A stretch of 64,000 bases of DNA from an uncultured Bacilli bacterium (GTDB taxonomy: Bacteria; Bacillota_I; Bacilli_A; RFN20; CAG-826). The stretch lies in assembly GCA_944372115.1 (NCBI GenBank), contig CALVYH010000001.1, positions 172,604 through 236,603 on the forward strand, given 5' to 3'. This document shows, one piece after another, positions 27,524-37,148 of the stretch. Within the stretch, counting starts at the first letter, position 1. Each line of letters opens with the position of its first letter. The position numbers were made by a program, and so were the translations under genes. The notes under the pieces were generated by a model, which made no database searches, was not told where the DNA came from, and saw only the letters and a list, made by a program, of their open reading frames with translations.

Positions 27524-29215
27524 TTACTCAATAATAACGATATTTGGTTTAACAACAGGATTACGATTATTATTTTTTAAAAGCATTTTTCTTAAAATAT
27601 TAACAATTTGGTCTTCTAATTCATTAACATCAAAATTTACTGTTTTATCTAACCAATCTTTAACATTTTCAACAAATACTTTTTGAATATCTTTAAGCAT
27701 TTGATCAGCGTCTTTATCTTTTAAAAATAAGAAACCTCTCATTTGAATATCTGGTCCTGCTAAAATATCTCTTTGGCTTTTAGAAATAGCACACCCTAAA
27801 ACTACTACTCCATCTTCGCCAAGTCTATTTCTATCCGAAATAATTTCATTAACGACATCTCCAACTCCAATTCCATCAATCATGACATCACCAATCATAA
27901 TCTTATTTTCATAATTAAAATCTAAAGAAGGAGCTTTATTATTTTCAAATACTAATGTTTGACCATTATCAAGGAGGAAAATAGAATTATGAGATAAACC
28001 TATTCCCATATCAAAAGCAAGTTTTGCATTTGCTAAAAGCGAAACATAATATCCTTCTATTGGAAAATAATATTTAGGTTTTAAAAGAGAAATTAACATT
28101 TTTAAATCTTCTTCATAAGCATGCATCTTATTTAAAGTATTTTTTGTTTCATAATGAACATGACATCCGCTTTTATATAATTCATCAATTGTTTCAGTAG
28201 CAATAATCTCATTATTATCTGAAGGAATTGCTGCTAAATAAAATGTATCACTATCTTTTAAAGATATAACTTTATCGTCAGTTTCATTATTTGCTAAAAG
28301 AGAAACTTTATCATAAATTCTTTCACTTTCATCACTCATTAAAATAACTAAAGAAGATTCTTTTACTCTTAAAACATCATCTTTACTAACTATATCTTTA
28401 GCTGGAAATCTGTTTAAATCTTTAATTTTTGATAATGAGAATAAATCTTTTGAAGTATCATCATAAAGATAAATCTTTTTATTAGTTTCTTTACATGCTC
28501 TAAAAATTTCATCAATATGATATAAATTATCACTATTTGCAGCAATAAACACTCTTCCTTCGGCATTATGTAAATAATTAATTAAGCGAGGATAAAGTCG
28601 ATGATTTGGAGAACAATATCCTGGTTTTAAAGAATTTACTGATTCAGACATTAATAATAATGTTTGATTTTCAGCAATTTTACCTAATGTATTTAAATCA
28701 AGTCTATATGAAGTTTCGTTAGAATATTCAACAATAAAATCACCACTATAAACTATATTTCCAAGATTTGTTTTAATTGCAAAACCAAATGTTGAGGGAA
28801 CTGAAGCGCATGTTGAAAAAAGTGTAAATTGATGACCTGAAATTTCAAAAGCTGAAGGTAATTCAATTATATGAAAGTCATATTCGTTATTTTGAAGATA
28901 ATCGCTAGAAAATTTTTCTAAAAATAATTTAGTAAGGGCAGTACAATAAATTGGCGCTTTAACTTCTTTATAAATGTAAGGAATAGCTCCAAAACTATTT
29001 TTCTTACATTTTGGTAATAAAAAAGCTTTAACACGATCTTTGTTTTCTTTTAAATAAGAAAAATCAGCAATAATAAAATCAATACCCGGGGTAGTTTTTG
29101 AAGGATATTTAAATCCACCACCTACAACAAAAATATCTTTATTTATTTCAATAACATAAAGATCTTTACCATCTTCATCTAGCCCGCCTAAAGCTAAAAT
29201 CTTTATTTTGTCCAT
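27524..29215 (-). CDS. RNase J homologue without metal-binding residues, probable pseudoenzyme
   Basis: A 563-residue protein colinear with RNase J: ALGGLDEDGKDLYVIEI at the start, beta-lactamase and beta-CASP regions, and the C-terminal domain with IGDVMIDGIGVGDV and ISDRNRLGEDGVVVLG. The active-site motifs are gone. THGHEDH is replaced by LPKCKKN (residues 67-73), the THSIPDS region by CASVPST, the HTSGHG region by HYETKN, and PIHGEYR by PIEGYYV. The Asp of SGDF remains. The intact frame and strong AAAGGAG Shine-Dalgarno site show an expressed gene. A structural role with an active RNase J elsewhere is likely, as for RNase J2 in Bacillus. It sits with pnp, another RNA-decay gene. Confidence 0.88.
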   Translation of the reverse strand: MDKIKILALGGLDEDGKDLYVIEINKDIFVVGGGFKYPSKTTPGIDFIIADFSYLKENKDRVKAFLLPKCKKNSFGAIPYIYKEVKAPIYCTALTKLFLEKFSSDYLQNNEYDFHIIELPSAFEISGHQFTLFSTCASVPSTFGFAIKTNLGNIVYSGDFIVEYSNETSYRLDLNTLGKIAENQTLLLMSESVNSLKPGYCSPNHRLYPRLINYLHNAEGRVFIAANSDNLYHIDEIFRACKETNKKIYLYDDTSKDLFSLSKIKDLNRFPAKDIVSKDDVLRVKESSLVILMSDESERIYDKVSLLANNETDDKVISLKDSDTFYLAAIPSDNNEIIATETIDELYKSGCHVHYETKNTLNKMHAYEEDLKMLISLLKPKYYFPIEGYYVSLLANAKLAFDMGIGLSHNSIFLLDNGQTLVFENNKAPSLDFNYENKIMIGDVMIDGIGVGDVVNEIISDRNRLGEDGVVVLGCAISKSQRDILAGPDIQMRGFLFLKDKDADQMLKDIQKVFVENVKDWLDKTVNFDVNELEDQIVNILRKMLLKNNNRNPVVKPNIVIIE

Positions 29216-29247
29216 TAAAACTCCTTTACTTCAATTCTTATTATGAT

Positions 29248-29796
29248 CTATTTCATTGATAAGGAATCAATCAAAACATCATTAATATTATATAAGGAAA
29301 ATAATTCTTTTTCATCATCAAAAATTAGATAACTACGAGGATTATTGTTTTTTGGTAATGAAATCGAACCTGGATTTAAAATAAAACTATTGTTTTTAGT
29401 TTTAGTTAATTCATAAATATGGGTGTGGCCATATAAAAACACATTATTTTTATGAATTTTATAAGTTTCTTTATTATATAAATCTCCATGGGTAAGAATA
29501 AATTTTCTTTTATTGATTTTAATTTTTTTAATATTAAAGAATTTCTTTTCTAAAACAAATTCATCAACACGACTATCACAATTTCCTCTTATAAAAAGAC
29601 ATTTATCCTTAATAGTTTTTAATAGTGTAGTTACATCTATAGGAGAATAATCAACTGGAGGAACGTTTCTTGCTCCATTATAGTTGATATCCCCTAATAC
29701 TAAAATACTACTAAAATTATACTGTTTATCTAATATTATAATCTTTTCAGCAGATGATTTTGCCCCATGAATATCTGAAACAATTAAATGTAACAT
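29248..29796 (-). CDS. YfcE/MJ0936-family metallophosphodiesterase
   Basis: A 182-residue calcineurin-like phosphoesterase. All metal motifs are visible: SDIHGA (D-x-H), LGDINYNG (GD), IRGNCDSR (GNCD), LTHGDLY (GH) and YGHTHIYEL (GHTH). NPGSISLPKNN follows, as in the YfcE family. Members hydrolyse phosphodiesters, but the natural substrate is usually unknown. It lies between pnp and the RNase J-like gene, so a role in RNA or nucleotide turnover is plausible but only inferred. Confidence 0.88.
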   Translation of the reverse strand: MLHLIVSDIHGAKSSAEKIIILDKQYNFSSILVLGDINYNGARNVPPVDYSPIDVTTLLKTIKDKCLFIRGNCDSRVDEFVLEKKFFNIKKIKINKRKFILTHGDLYNKETYKIHKNNVFLYGHTHIYELTKTKNNSFILNPGSISLPKNNNPRSYLIFDDEKELFSLYNINDVLIDSLSMK

Positions 29797-29807
29797 ATAT
29801 CTAAATA

Positions 29808-31988
29808 TTATTTTTTAAAGAAAGATCTTTTTTTCTTTTCTTCAACCACTTCTCCATTTTTATTTTGATTTTCAGCTTTTGGTTCGAATTCTTTATGAGA
29901 AACAGAGATTTTTCCTTTTTCATCAATACCAATTACTTTAACTTTTAAAGTTTGACCAACTCTAACAACATCATGAGCGCTCTTAATATAGCCATTACTT
30001 AATTTTGAAACATGGCATAAACCTTCTTTATCACCATAAAGTGAAACGAAAGCTCCAAAATCTTCAACTCTTGTAACAGTTCCAGTAAATTCCTCACCAA
30101 TTTCAACTACTCTTGCGATGTTAAGAATAATTTCTTTTGCTTTAAGTAACATATCAGCATCGGTATGGTAAATTGAAACTTTACCATCATCATCAATATC
30201 AATCTTAACATTATTGCATTGCTCAATAATATCGTTAATAACTTTACCGCCAGTACCAATAACTTCTCTAATTTTATCTTTATCAATATAGAAAGAGATA
30301 AATTTAGGTGCATATTTTGATAATTCTTTACGTGGTTCAGCAATTGCTTTTGACATTACTTCTCTAATTTCAGCTCTTGCTTTATGAGCTTGCATTAAAG
30401 CATCATGTAAAATTTCTCTTGTGACACCTTTAATTTTAATATCCATTTGTAAAGCTGTGACGCCAACTTCAGTACCAGCGACTTTAAAATCCATATCCCC
30501 GAAATGATCTTCTAAACCTTGAATATCAGTTAAAATTGTATATGGATGATTGCCGTCTAAAGGTCCAGAAGTAATTAAACCCATTGCAATGCCACTAACC
30601 ATTCTTTTAATTGGAACACCAGCAGCCATTAAGGCCATACATGATGCACAAATTGAAGCTTGAGATGAAGAACCATTTGATTCACAAACTTCAGCAACAC
30701 ATCTAATTGTATATGGGAAATCTTCTTCATTTGGTAAAACGTATGATAATGCTCTTTCGCCTAAAGCACCATGACCAATTTCTCTTCTTCCTGGTGTACC
30801 AGTCCTACCGATTTCTCCAACAGAGAAAGGAGGGAAGTTATAATGATGCATCCATCTTTTAGTATCTTCTGGAGATAAACTTTCTAAAATTTGTTCATCT
30901 TCTTTAATACCTAATGTACAAGTTGAAATTACTTGAGTTTGGCCTCTTGTAAACATTGCAGAACCATGAACTCTTGGTAATAAATCAACTTGAGCGTCTA
31001 AAGGTCTAATTTCATCGATTTTTCTACCATCTGGCCTGATTTTTTCTTCAGTAATAAGTCTTCTAACTTCGTTAGCGACCATGCTTTCTAAAATATCATT
31101 GACCATAAGCATCATAGCTTTATGATCTTTTTCTTTTTTATATTCACGATTATCATAATCATCGAGAATTTCATTTTTTAAAGCATCAATAGCATTTTGT
31201 CTTTCTAATTTATCAAAGATTGAAATTGCTTTAACCATACGGTCATAAATTCTTCCATAAATATCATCAACAATAGTTTTATCTGGAGTATAAAGTTGAA
31301 TTTCTCTTTTTGATTTTCCAATTTCTTTAATAATTTCTTCTTCAAATTCGCAAAGAACTTTAATTGCTTCATGTCCAAACATAATTGCATCAAGCATTTC
31401 ATCTTCGCTTAACTCGTTAGCACCAGCTTCAACCATGTTGATTGCTTCTTTTGTACCAGCGACAGCTAAATTTAAATCAGATGCTTCTCTTTCTTCAACG
31501 GTTGGATTAATTATAAGTTTTCCATTAACTCTTCCAACATAGACACCGGCAATTGGACCATCAAATGGAATATCGGAAATTCCAAGTGCTAATGATGAAC
31601 CAAACATAGCTGTCATTTCTGGGGTTGAATCTAAATCAACACTCATGACAGTATTAATAATTTGAACTTCATTTCTAAACCCATCACTAAACATAGGGCG
31701 AATTGGTCTATCAATTAATCTCGCAGTTAAGGTAGCATGTTCACCTGGTCTACCTTCTCTTCTTAAGAATCCACCTGGAATTCTGCCAATTGCATATTGT
31801 TTTTCTTCGTAAGTGACTGTTAAAGGAAAGAAATCTCCTTCTTTTGGTTCATCACTACAGCAAGCTGTTGATAAAACAACAGTATCATTTAATCTAACAA
31901 AAACGGCGCCATCGGCTTGTTTTGCTATCTCTCCGGTTTCTACTACCAATTTTTTACCGAAGAACTCTTTTTCAAAAACACGTTTCAT
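29808..31988 (-). CDS. pnp: polynucleotide phosphorylase
   Basis: A 726-residue 3'-5' exoribonuclease of the degradosome. Two RNase PH domains flank a helical linker. The second has the catalytic FKVAGTEVGVTALQMDIK block. A KH domain (DKIREVIGTGGKVIND) and an S1 domain (GTVTRVEDFGAFVSLYGD) follow, and a short Lys-rich tail ends the protein. The ATG at 31988 (MKRVFEKEF) was chosen, with TTGAGG 12 nt upstream. A TATAAT box lies at 32022-32027. Confidence 0.97.
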   Translation of the reverse strand: MKRVFEKEFFGKKLVVETGEIAKQADGAVFVRLNDTVVLSTACCSDEPKEGDFFPLTVTYEEKQYAIGRIPGGFLRREGRPGEHATLTARLIDRPIRPMFSDGFRNEVQIINTVMSVDLDSTPEMTAMFGSSLALGISDIPFDGPIAGVYVGRVNGKLIINPTVEEREASDLNLAVAGTKEAINMVEAGANELSEDEMLDAIMFGHEAIKVLCEFEEEIIKEIGKSKREIQLYTPDKTIVDDIYGRIYDRMVKAISIFDKLERQNAIDALKNEILDDYDNREYKKEKDHKAMMLMVNDILESMVANEVRRLITEEKIRPDGRKIDEIRPLDAQVDLLPRVHGSAMFTRGQTQVISTCTLGIKEDEQILESLSPEDTKRWMHHYNFPPFSVGEIGRTGTPGRREIGHGALGERALSYVLPNEEDFPYTIRCVAEVCESNGSSSQASICASCMALMAAGVPIKRMVSGIAMGLITSGPLDGNHPYTILTDIQGLEDHFGDMDFKVAGTEVGVTALQMDIKIKGVTREILHDALMQAHKARAEIREVMSKAIAEPRKELSKYAPKFISFYIDKDKIREVIGTGGKVINDIIEQCNNVKIDIDDDGKVSIYHTDADMLLKAKEIILNIARVVEIGEEFTGTVTRVEDFGAFVSLYGDKEGLCHVSKLSNGYIKSAHDVVRVGQTLKVKVIGIDEKGKISVSHKEFEPKAENQNKNGEVVEEKKKRSFFKK

Positions 31989-32158
31989 TTTCAAATTTTT
32001 CCTCAAATATTAAACGTTATGATTATACCATTAAAAAAAGATACTTTTAAACAACTATTTTTTATAAAAATAGCGAATAAAAGTTAAATCTATTTTTTAA
32101 AATAAAATACGAAAGAATTCATATTTCTATGATGTTTTTAAATTTTTAAAAAACAATC

Positions 32159-33925
32159 TTAGTTTGAAAATTGAGCGTTATATAAATCATAATAGAATCC
32201 TTTTTTCTCAATTAATTCCTTATGATTACCCATTTCTATTATTTCACCATCTTTTAAAACTAAAATTAAATCACTTGAAACAATAGTTGATAAACGATGA
32301 GCAATAATAAAAGAAGTTTTTCCATCAGTTAACTTTTTAAACGCTTCTGTAATTTTCATTTCAGTACGAGTATCAATATTTGATGTAGCTTCATCCAAAA
32401 TCATAATATCAGGCATTAAAAGCATGACTCTTGCTATACAAATAAGTTGTTTTTGCCCTGCACTTAATCCACTATCATCAGCAATTTTAGTATCAAAACC
32501 TTTACCTAATCTTTCGATAAAATCCAGACAATTTGCTCTAACACAAGCATCTTTAACTTCTTCTAAAGTCGCATCTTTTTTACCATAAGCAATATTTTCA
32601 AAAACAGTTCCGTTAAAAATCCAAGTATCTTGTAAAACCATACCGAAATGGGAACGGATACTTTTTTTACTATATTTTAAATTCGAAACTCCGTTTAATT
32701 TAATTTCACCACTGTTTGGATCATAAAAACGTAATAATAAATTAATAAGCGTTGTTTTTCCACATCCAGTTGGACCAACAATTGCAATCTTTTTACCATA
32801 AGGAACATCTAAATTAAAATTTTTAATAATTTTTTGATTTTGAACATAACCAAAATTTAAATTTTCAAAACTAATGTCAGAAATCTTGCCTTCAATAACT
32901 TCTTTCCCTTCATCAATATCATCAGGTGTTAAGAAAACATTTTTAATACGAGTTAAAGAAGAAAATGCATTTTGAATTTCACTCAAACATGATGTAATAC
33001 CATCAAATGGCTTGGCATATTGAATCGAATATTGAAGAAATGTTGTAACCATTCCAATGCTCATAGTGGTATTTAAAAAATTACCACCATTTTCATAAGT
33101 TAAAACACATAAAAGAGCACCTAAAGTTCCAACAAAAGCATATATACAATTATTAATTAATCTAGATGATGGATTAACTAAAGATGAAACAAATTGGGCT
33201 TTTTGACCAACTTTATATAAATTTAAATTTGTTTTTTCATATTTTTCAAAGGATTTAGGTCCATAATTGAAAGACTTAATTGTTTCAATATTATTGATAT
33301 ATTCAAGGAAAATTCCGCTTCCTTCGCCAATATATTCATTACATTTTTTATAATATTTAGCACTCTTTTTTGCAATTATATAAGATAATAAAAAAGAAAA
33401 GGGTGTTAAAACAATAACAGTCAAAGCTAAAATCCAATTTAAATAAAACATAATTGAAATAGTTGCAATAATTTGAACTACTCCACTAAAAAATTGTCTA
33501 ATTCCACTAACTAAACCAGTATTTAAATTATCAACATCATTAATAATTCGGCTAATTAAATCGCCTTTTGATTGTTCATCGATATATTTAATAGAAACTT
33601 TATTTATTTTATTAAAAGTATCAACACGAACACTTACTGTAATTCGTTCGACAAAATACCCTAATAATGTATCAAATAACAACTGGAAAATTACTAATAA
33701 AGATATTAGTATACAAATAATTAAAATATTTTGATATAAAGGATTCCAATCGATTGTGTTAACGTTATTAACCTCTAAAAAAGAAGAAATAATGTCTACG
33801 CTATCCCCTATAAAATAAGGAATAAAAGTAATACATAAAATAGTAATAATCGATAAAATAATACATAAAATTATCGAAACTATCTCTTTATTTAAATATT
33901 TAAACAAAAACTTAAAATTACTCAT
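32159..33925 (-). CDS. ABC exporter subunit, second half of a heterodimer
   Basis: A 588-residue half-transporter with six membrane helices (about residues 15-320) and an ATPase domain. Walker A is GPTGCGKTT, the signature is LSAGQKQ rather than LSGGQ, Walker B is MILDEATSNID and the H-loop is IAHRLS. Its ATG overlaps the partner gene by 8 nt, so the two form a heterodimer like BmrCD or LmrCD. The substrate is unknown (lipid, drug or peptide). Because the Walker B Glu is present here, this subunit should keep the competent catalytic glutamate. Confidence 0.9.
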   Translation of the reverse strand: MSNFKFLFKYLNKEIVSIILCIILSIITILCITFIPYFIGDSVDIISSFLEVNNVNTIDWNPLYQNILIICILISLLVIFQLLFDTLLGYFVERITVSVRVDTFNKINKVSIKYIDEQSKGDLISRIINDVDNLNTGLVSGIRQFFSGVVQIIATISIMFYLNWILALTVIVLTPFSFLLSYIIAKKSAKYYKKCNEYIGEGSGIFLEYINNIETIKSFNYGPKSFEKYEKTNLNLYKVGQKAQFVSSLVNPSSRLINNCIYAFVGTLGALLCVLTYENGGNFLNTTMSIGMVTTFLQYSIQYAKPFDGITSCLSEIQNAFSSLTRIKNVFLTPDDIDEGKEVIEGKISDISFENLNFGYVQNQKIIKNFNLDVPYGKKIAIVGPTGCGKTTLINLLLRFYDPNSGEIKLNGVSNLKYSKKSIRSHFGMVLQDTWIFNGTVFENIAYGKKDATLEEVKDACVRANCLDFIERLGKGFDTKIADDSGLSAGQKQLICIARVMLLMPDIMILDEATSNIDTRTEMKITEAFKKLTDGKTSFIIAHRLSTIVSSDLILVLKDGEIIEMGNHKELIEKKGFYYDLYNAQFSN

Positions 33926-35657
33926 AATTTTTCACCTGAGAAGTATAGATTTCTTTATAAACTTTTGAAGTTTTTAATAATCCTTCATGTGTTCCGATTG
34001 ATTCGACTCCGCCATGATACATAACAATTATTTTGTCGCAATCAACCAATGAAGTTGCTCGTTGCGAAACAATAATCGTAGTTAAACCTTCTATTTTTTT
34101 AATATTACTTCTTACCTTCTTATCAGTTAAAAAATCTAAAGCACTTGTTGAATCATCCAAAATTAAAACTTCACCTTTTTTTAATAATGCTCTAGCAATC
34201 GAAATTCTTTGTTTTTGCCCGCCAGATAAATTTTTTCCGCCTTCAACAATTTTGTGTTCTAATTTATCATCGTATTTAAAAACAAAGGAATAAGCATCAG
34301 CTTCTTTTAAAGCTTCTTCCATCATTTTTTCACTTACGCTTTCATTACCCATCATTAAATTTTCTTTTATTGTTCCATTAAAAATAGAAACTTTTTGAGA
34401 AACTAACGATATAAGCGATGTTAAATAATTAGTATCGTATTCTTTAATATTACGAGAATTAAATAAAACGTCGCCTTGACTTGAATCAAAAAATCTCTCA
34501 ATTAATTTAATAATCGTTGTTTTTCCACTACCTGTTCCGCCGATTATTCCAACAGTTTCTCCTTTATTTATATTAAAAGAAACGTCTTTAATAACGTAGT
34601 TATCTCCATCTTCATATCTAAAAAATACATTTTTAAATGTAATTAAAGGATTTCCGTTTTTAAATTTATCAGTTTTAATACTACCGCTTTTAATCGAACT
34701 TTCTTTAGTTAAAAAATCATTAACTCTTTTTCTTGATGCTAAAGCTTTAGTAAAAACGATAACAAGATTAAAAACAACTAAAAGAGCAGTCATTATTTGA
34801 TTTAAATATTGAATTAAAGCTAAAAGATCTCCGCTACTCATTTCATCAGGCAAATTAATATAATTTTTTGCTAATAAAACAATCACAACGGCGGCACCAT
34901 TAATAATTAAATAAGTTAAAGGATTAACTAATGCATTTAAAAAAGCATTTCTTTTAGCTTCTTTATAATATTCATCGTTTATTTTTTTAAATTTTAAAGC
35001 TTCATCTTCTTCTTTATTAAAAGCTCTAATTACTCTACTTCCGGCTAAATCATCATTAGAAACAGTTACTATTTTATCCACCTTTTTTTGAACTTTTAAA
35101 ATTTGTTTGCTTGATAAAATAAAAATTATTGCAACAAAAATAGAAACGATTATTACAGCAACTAAAAATACATAAAAAGCTTTTATAGAAACAAAAATAC
35201 ACATAATTAAAGAACCGACAACAAGTAAAGGAGCTCTTATTGCTAAACGAATTAAACTAGCAACTCCAACTTGTAAACGATTAGTGTCGTTAGTTAACAT
35301 TGTTAATAAATTGCCTTTACCAAAAATTTCTAGTTCTTTTAAAGATAATTCATCAACCTTTCGATAAATTCTATTTCTTAAATCAGTTCCAAAACCTTGT
35401 GAGCAAACGCTTGAAAAATATTGGCAAACCATCGTTGAAAAAAAGCCAAATATAACTAAACACAAAATAGTTAATCCTAAATAAATAATATAAGAATAAT
35501 CACCCATTTGGCCTTTTTCAATTCCAACATCAATGATTTGTTTCATGATTAAAGGAATAAAAAGTTCAAAAATAACTTCAATTGTTTTAAAAATAGGTCC
35601 AAAAATTAATTGTTTCTTATAATTTCTTAAAGAATATGAAATCGTTTTTGTATCCAT
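33918..35657 (-). CDS. ABC exporter subunit, first half of a heterodimer
   Basis: A 579-residue half-transporter with six membrane helices followed by the ATPase domain: Walker A GGTGSGKTT, signature LSGGQKQR, Walker B LILDDSTSALD with Asp in place of the catalytic Glu, and VSQRAT in place of the usual H-loop histidine. A degenerate ATP site in one subunit is typical of heterodimeric exporters. A TATAAT box (35672-35677) lies 14 nt before the ATG with a short AAGG-containing leader. It is the first gene of the pair. Confidence 0.9.
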   Translation of the reverse strand: MDTKTISYSLRNYKKQLIFGPIFKTIEVIFELFIPLIMKQIIDVGIEKGQMGDYSYIIYLGLTILCLVIFGFFSTMVCQYFSSVCSQGFGTDLRNRIYRKVDELSLKELEIFGKGNLLTMLTNDTNRLQVGVASLIRLAIRAPLLVVGSLIMCIFVSIKAFYVFLVAVIIVSIFVAIIFILSSKQILKVQKKVDKIVTVSNDDLAGSRVIRAFNKEEDEALKFKKINDEYYKEAKRNAFLNALVNPLTYLIINGAAVVIVLLAKNYINLPDEMSSGDLLALIQYLNQIMTALLVVFNLVIVFTKALASRKRVNDFLTKESSIKSGSIKTDKFKNGNPLITFKNVFFRYEDGDNYVIKDVSFNINKGETVGIIGGTGSGKTTIIKLIERFFDSSQGDVLFNSRNIKEYDTNYLTSLISLVSQKVSIFNGTIKENLMMGNESVSEKMMEEALKEADAYSFVFKYDDKLEHKIVEGGKNLSGGQKQRISIARALLKKGEVLILDDSTSALDFLTDKKVRSNIKKIEGLTTIIVSQRATSLVDCDKIIVMYHGGVESIGTHEGLLKTSKVYKEIYTSQVKNYE

Positions 35658-35691
35658 AAAATACCTTACTTATTATAACAAGAAAGAAAAC

Positions 35692-35723
35692 AAAAGACTC
35701 TATTTTTAATAGAGTCTTTTTTT
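35692..35723 (-). terminator. rpsO intrinsic terminator (bidirectional hairpin)
   Basis: An 11-bp stem, AAGACTCTATT with AATAGAGTCTT, around a three-base loop, flanked by A and T runs on both sides. It lies 19 nt past the rpsO stop on the minus strand, upstream of the ABC operon promoter. Confidence 0.85.
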
Positions 35724-35741
35724 ACTTTTCTTTTTTTTAAA

Positions 35742-36011
35742 CTATTTACGTAATCCAAGTTCAGCAATAAGTTTGATATAAGCATCTCTATCTTGTTTTT
35801 CTAAATAAGAAAGTAAAGATTTTCTTTTACCAACTAATACTAATAAGCTTCTTCTTGCAACGTGATCTTTATCATTGCTTTTTAAATGTTCAGTTAAATG
35901 TTTAATTGAAGCAGTTAAAATAGCAACTTGAACTTCAACACTACCAGTGTCTTTTTCAGTTTTACCGAATTTTTTAATTAATTCAGCTTTTGTTTGTTTG
36001 CTTACAGCCAT
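35742..36011 (-). CDS. rpsO: 30S ribosomal protein S15
   Basis: An 89-residue protein of normal length with the S15 signature: DTGSVEVQVAILTASIKHLT, then HLKSNDKDHVARRSLLVLVGKR. It binds the central domain of 16S rRNA early in assembly. A Shine-Dalgarno AAAGGAG precedes the ATG. The gene has its own promoter and terminator, with a leader of about 75 nt. Confidence 0.98.
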   Translation of the reverse strand: MAVSKQTKAELIKKFGKTEKDTGSVEVQVAILTASIKHLTEHLKSNDKDHVARRSLLVLVGKRKSLLSYLEKQDRDAYIKLIAELGLRK

Positions 36012-36122
36012 CTTTTTTCTCCTTTATAAATAAACGCTAATATCAATGATAAAGGTTGGAGATTCCTAGACCAAAGATAAAAGTCTGTTAATAAATATAC
36101 ACGAATATTTTCTTAAAAACAA
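36012..36122 (-). promoter_or_regulatory. rpsO promoter and leader
   Basis: On the minus strand TTGTTT (36117-36122), a 17-nt spacer and TATATT (36094-36099) predict a start near 36087. The leader can form AGAC...GTCT and a nested GGT/GGA...TCC/ACC hairpin before the ribosome site. S15 leaders are often autoregulated, but no specific S15 site can be asserted here. Confidence 0.5.
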
Positions 36123-36157
36123 GAAAAAATCGTTATTTATGATACTTTTTACTAGTT

Positions 36158-37066
36158 TTACCCTAACTTTTTGCCATAGTCAAAATAATAAATAGCATCA
36201 TCCATATCTTTTTCAAGTTGTTCAATTAATTCCTTTGTTGAATCAAATTTAATTTCATCTCTTAAACGAGAATAGAATGCAACTGAAATTTCTTTTCCAT
36301 ATAGTTCGTCTTGGAAATCAAAAATATATGTTTCAATTGTAAGCTTATTATTATCAGCAATAGTAGGATTTTTACCAATATTTGTAAGGGAACGTAATAT
36401 ATGTCCATTAACATTAGTTTTTGTAACGTAAACTCCTTCTTTAGGAACAGCATAATTATCACTTAAAGTTAAATTAGCTGTAGGGAAGCCAAAACTTAAG
36501 CCTTTCCCTTTTCCTTTAGACACTACTCCTTTAATTGTATAAATTCTTCCAAGCCGTCTATTAGCCTCGTAAATATTACCTTCTTTTATTAATTCTCTAA
36601 TCGAAGATGATGAAATTTTGTGGCCATTATGATCATTAACATAATTTAAAATATAAACTTCACTAAATCTTTCTTTTAAATAGTAAACATCACCTTGAGC
36701 ATTAAAACCATATTTAAAATCAGGCCCACAAAAAATTTTAACAGGATTTAATTTCTTTAAAATTAAATCGACAAATTTTATATAGGACATTTTTTTAAAA
36801 TTATCATCGGTCAATATAATAAAAACGTAATCAACACCTAATTCTTTAAATATTTCAATTCTATCATCTAAAGAAGTTAAACATCCTTCGATTGTTTTTA
36901 AAGGCTTATCAAAAGTGAAAACACCTAAATTACCATTACTATTATTTCTTGCATAATTTATTAATTGAGCATGTCCGATATGAACACCATCAAAATTTCC
37001 TAAAACTAAAGATAATTTAGGGACTTCTTTAACTTCATCAAAATTTTTTAAATAAATTACTTCCAT
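36158..37066 (-). CDS. ribF: bifunctional riboflavin kinase/FAD synthetase
   Basis: A 302-residue enzyme making FMN and FAD. The N-terminal FAD synthetase has LGNFDGVHIGHAQLI and KISSSSIRELIKEGN. The C-terminal kinase has KGKGLSFGFPTANL with the PTAN metal-binding motif, then IETYIFDFQDELYG and LRDEIKF. There is no Shine-Dalgarno site. TAAAAT (37075-37080) lies eight nucleotides before the ATG, which points to a leaderless mRNA. It is divergent from the TtcA-like gene. Confidence 0.95.
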   Translation of the reverse strand: MEVIYLKNFDEVKEVPKLSLVLGNFDGVHIGHAQLINYARNNSNGNLGVFTFDKPLKTIEGCLTSLDDRIEIFKELGVDYVFIILTDDNFKKMSYIKFVDLILKKLNPVKIFCGPDFKYGFNAQGDVYYLKERFSEVYILNYVNDHNGHKISSSSIRELIKEGNIYEANRRLGRIYTIKGVVSKGKGKGLSFGFPTANLTLSDNYAVPKEGVYVTKTNVNGHILRSLTNIGKNPTIADNNKLTIETYIFDFQDELYGKEISVAFYSRLRDEIKFDSTKELIEQLEKDMDDAIYYFDYGKKLG

Positions 37067-37110
37067 ACCGCATTATTTTACTATATCCGCTTTAAAAAAT
37101 TAAGATTACT

Positions 37111-37148
37111 TTGCTTTATAAAATTAAATAATTTATCATTTTTAAGAT
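37111..37148 (+). promoter_or_regulatory. promoter of the TtcA-like gene, leaderless configuration
   Basis: TTGCTT (37111-37116), a 17-nt spacer and TATCAT (37134-37139) are followed nine nucleotides later by the ATG. No Shine-Dalgarno site fits in between. Confidence 0.55.
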
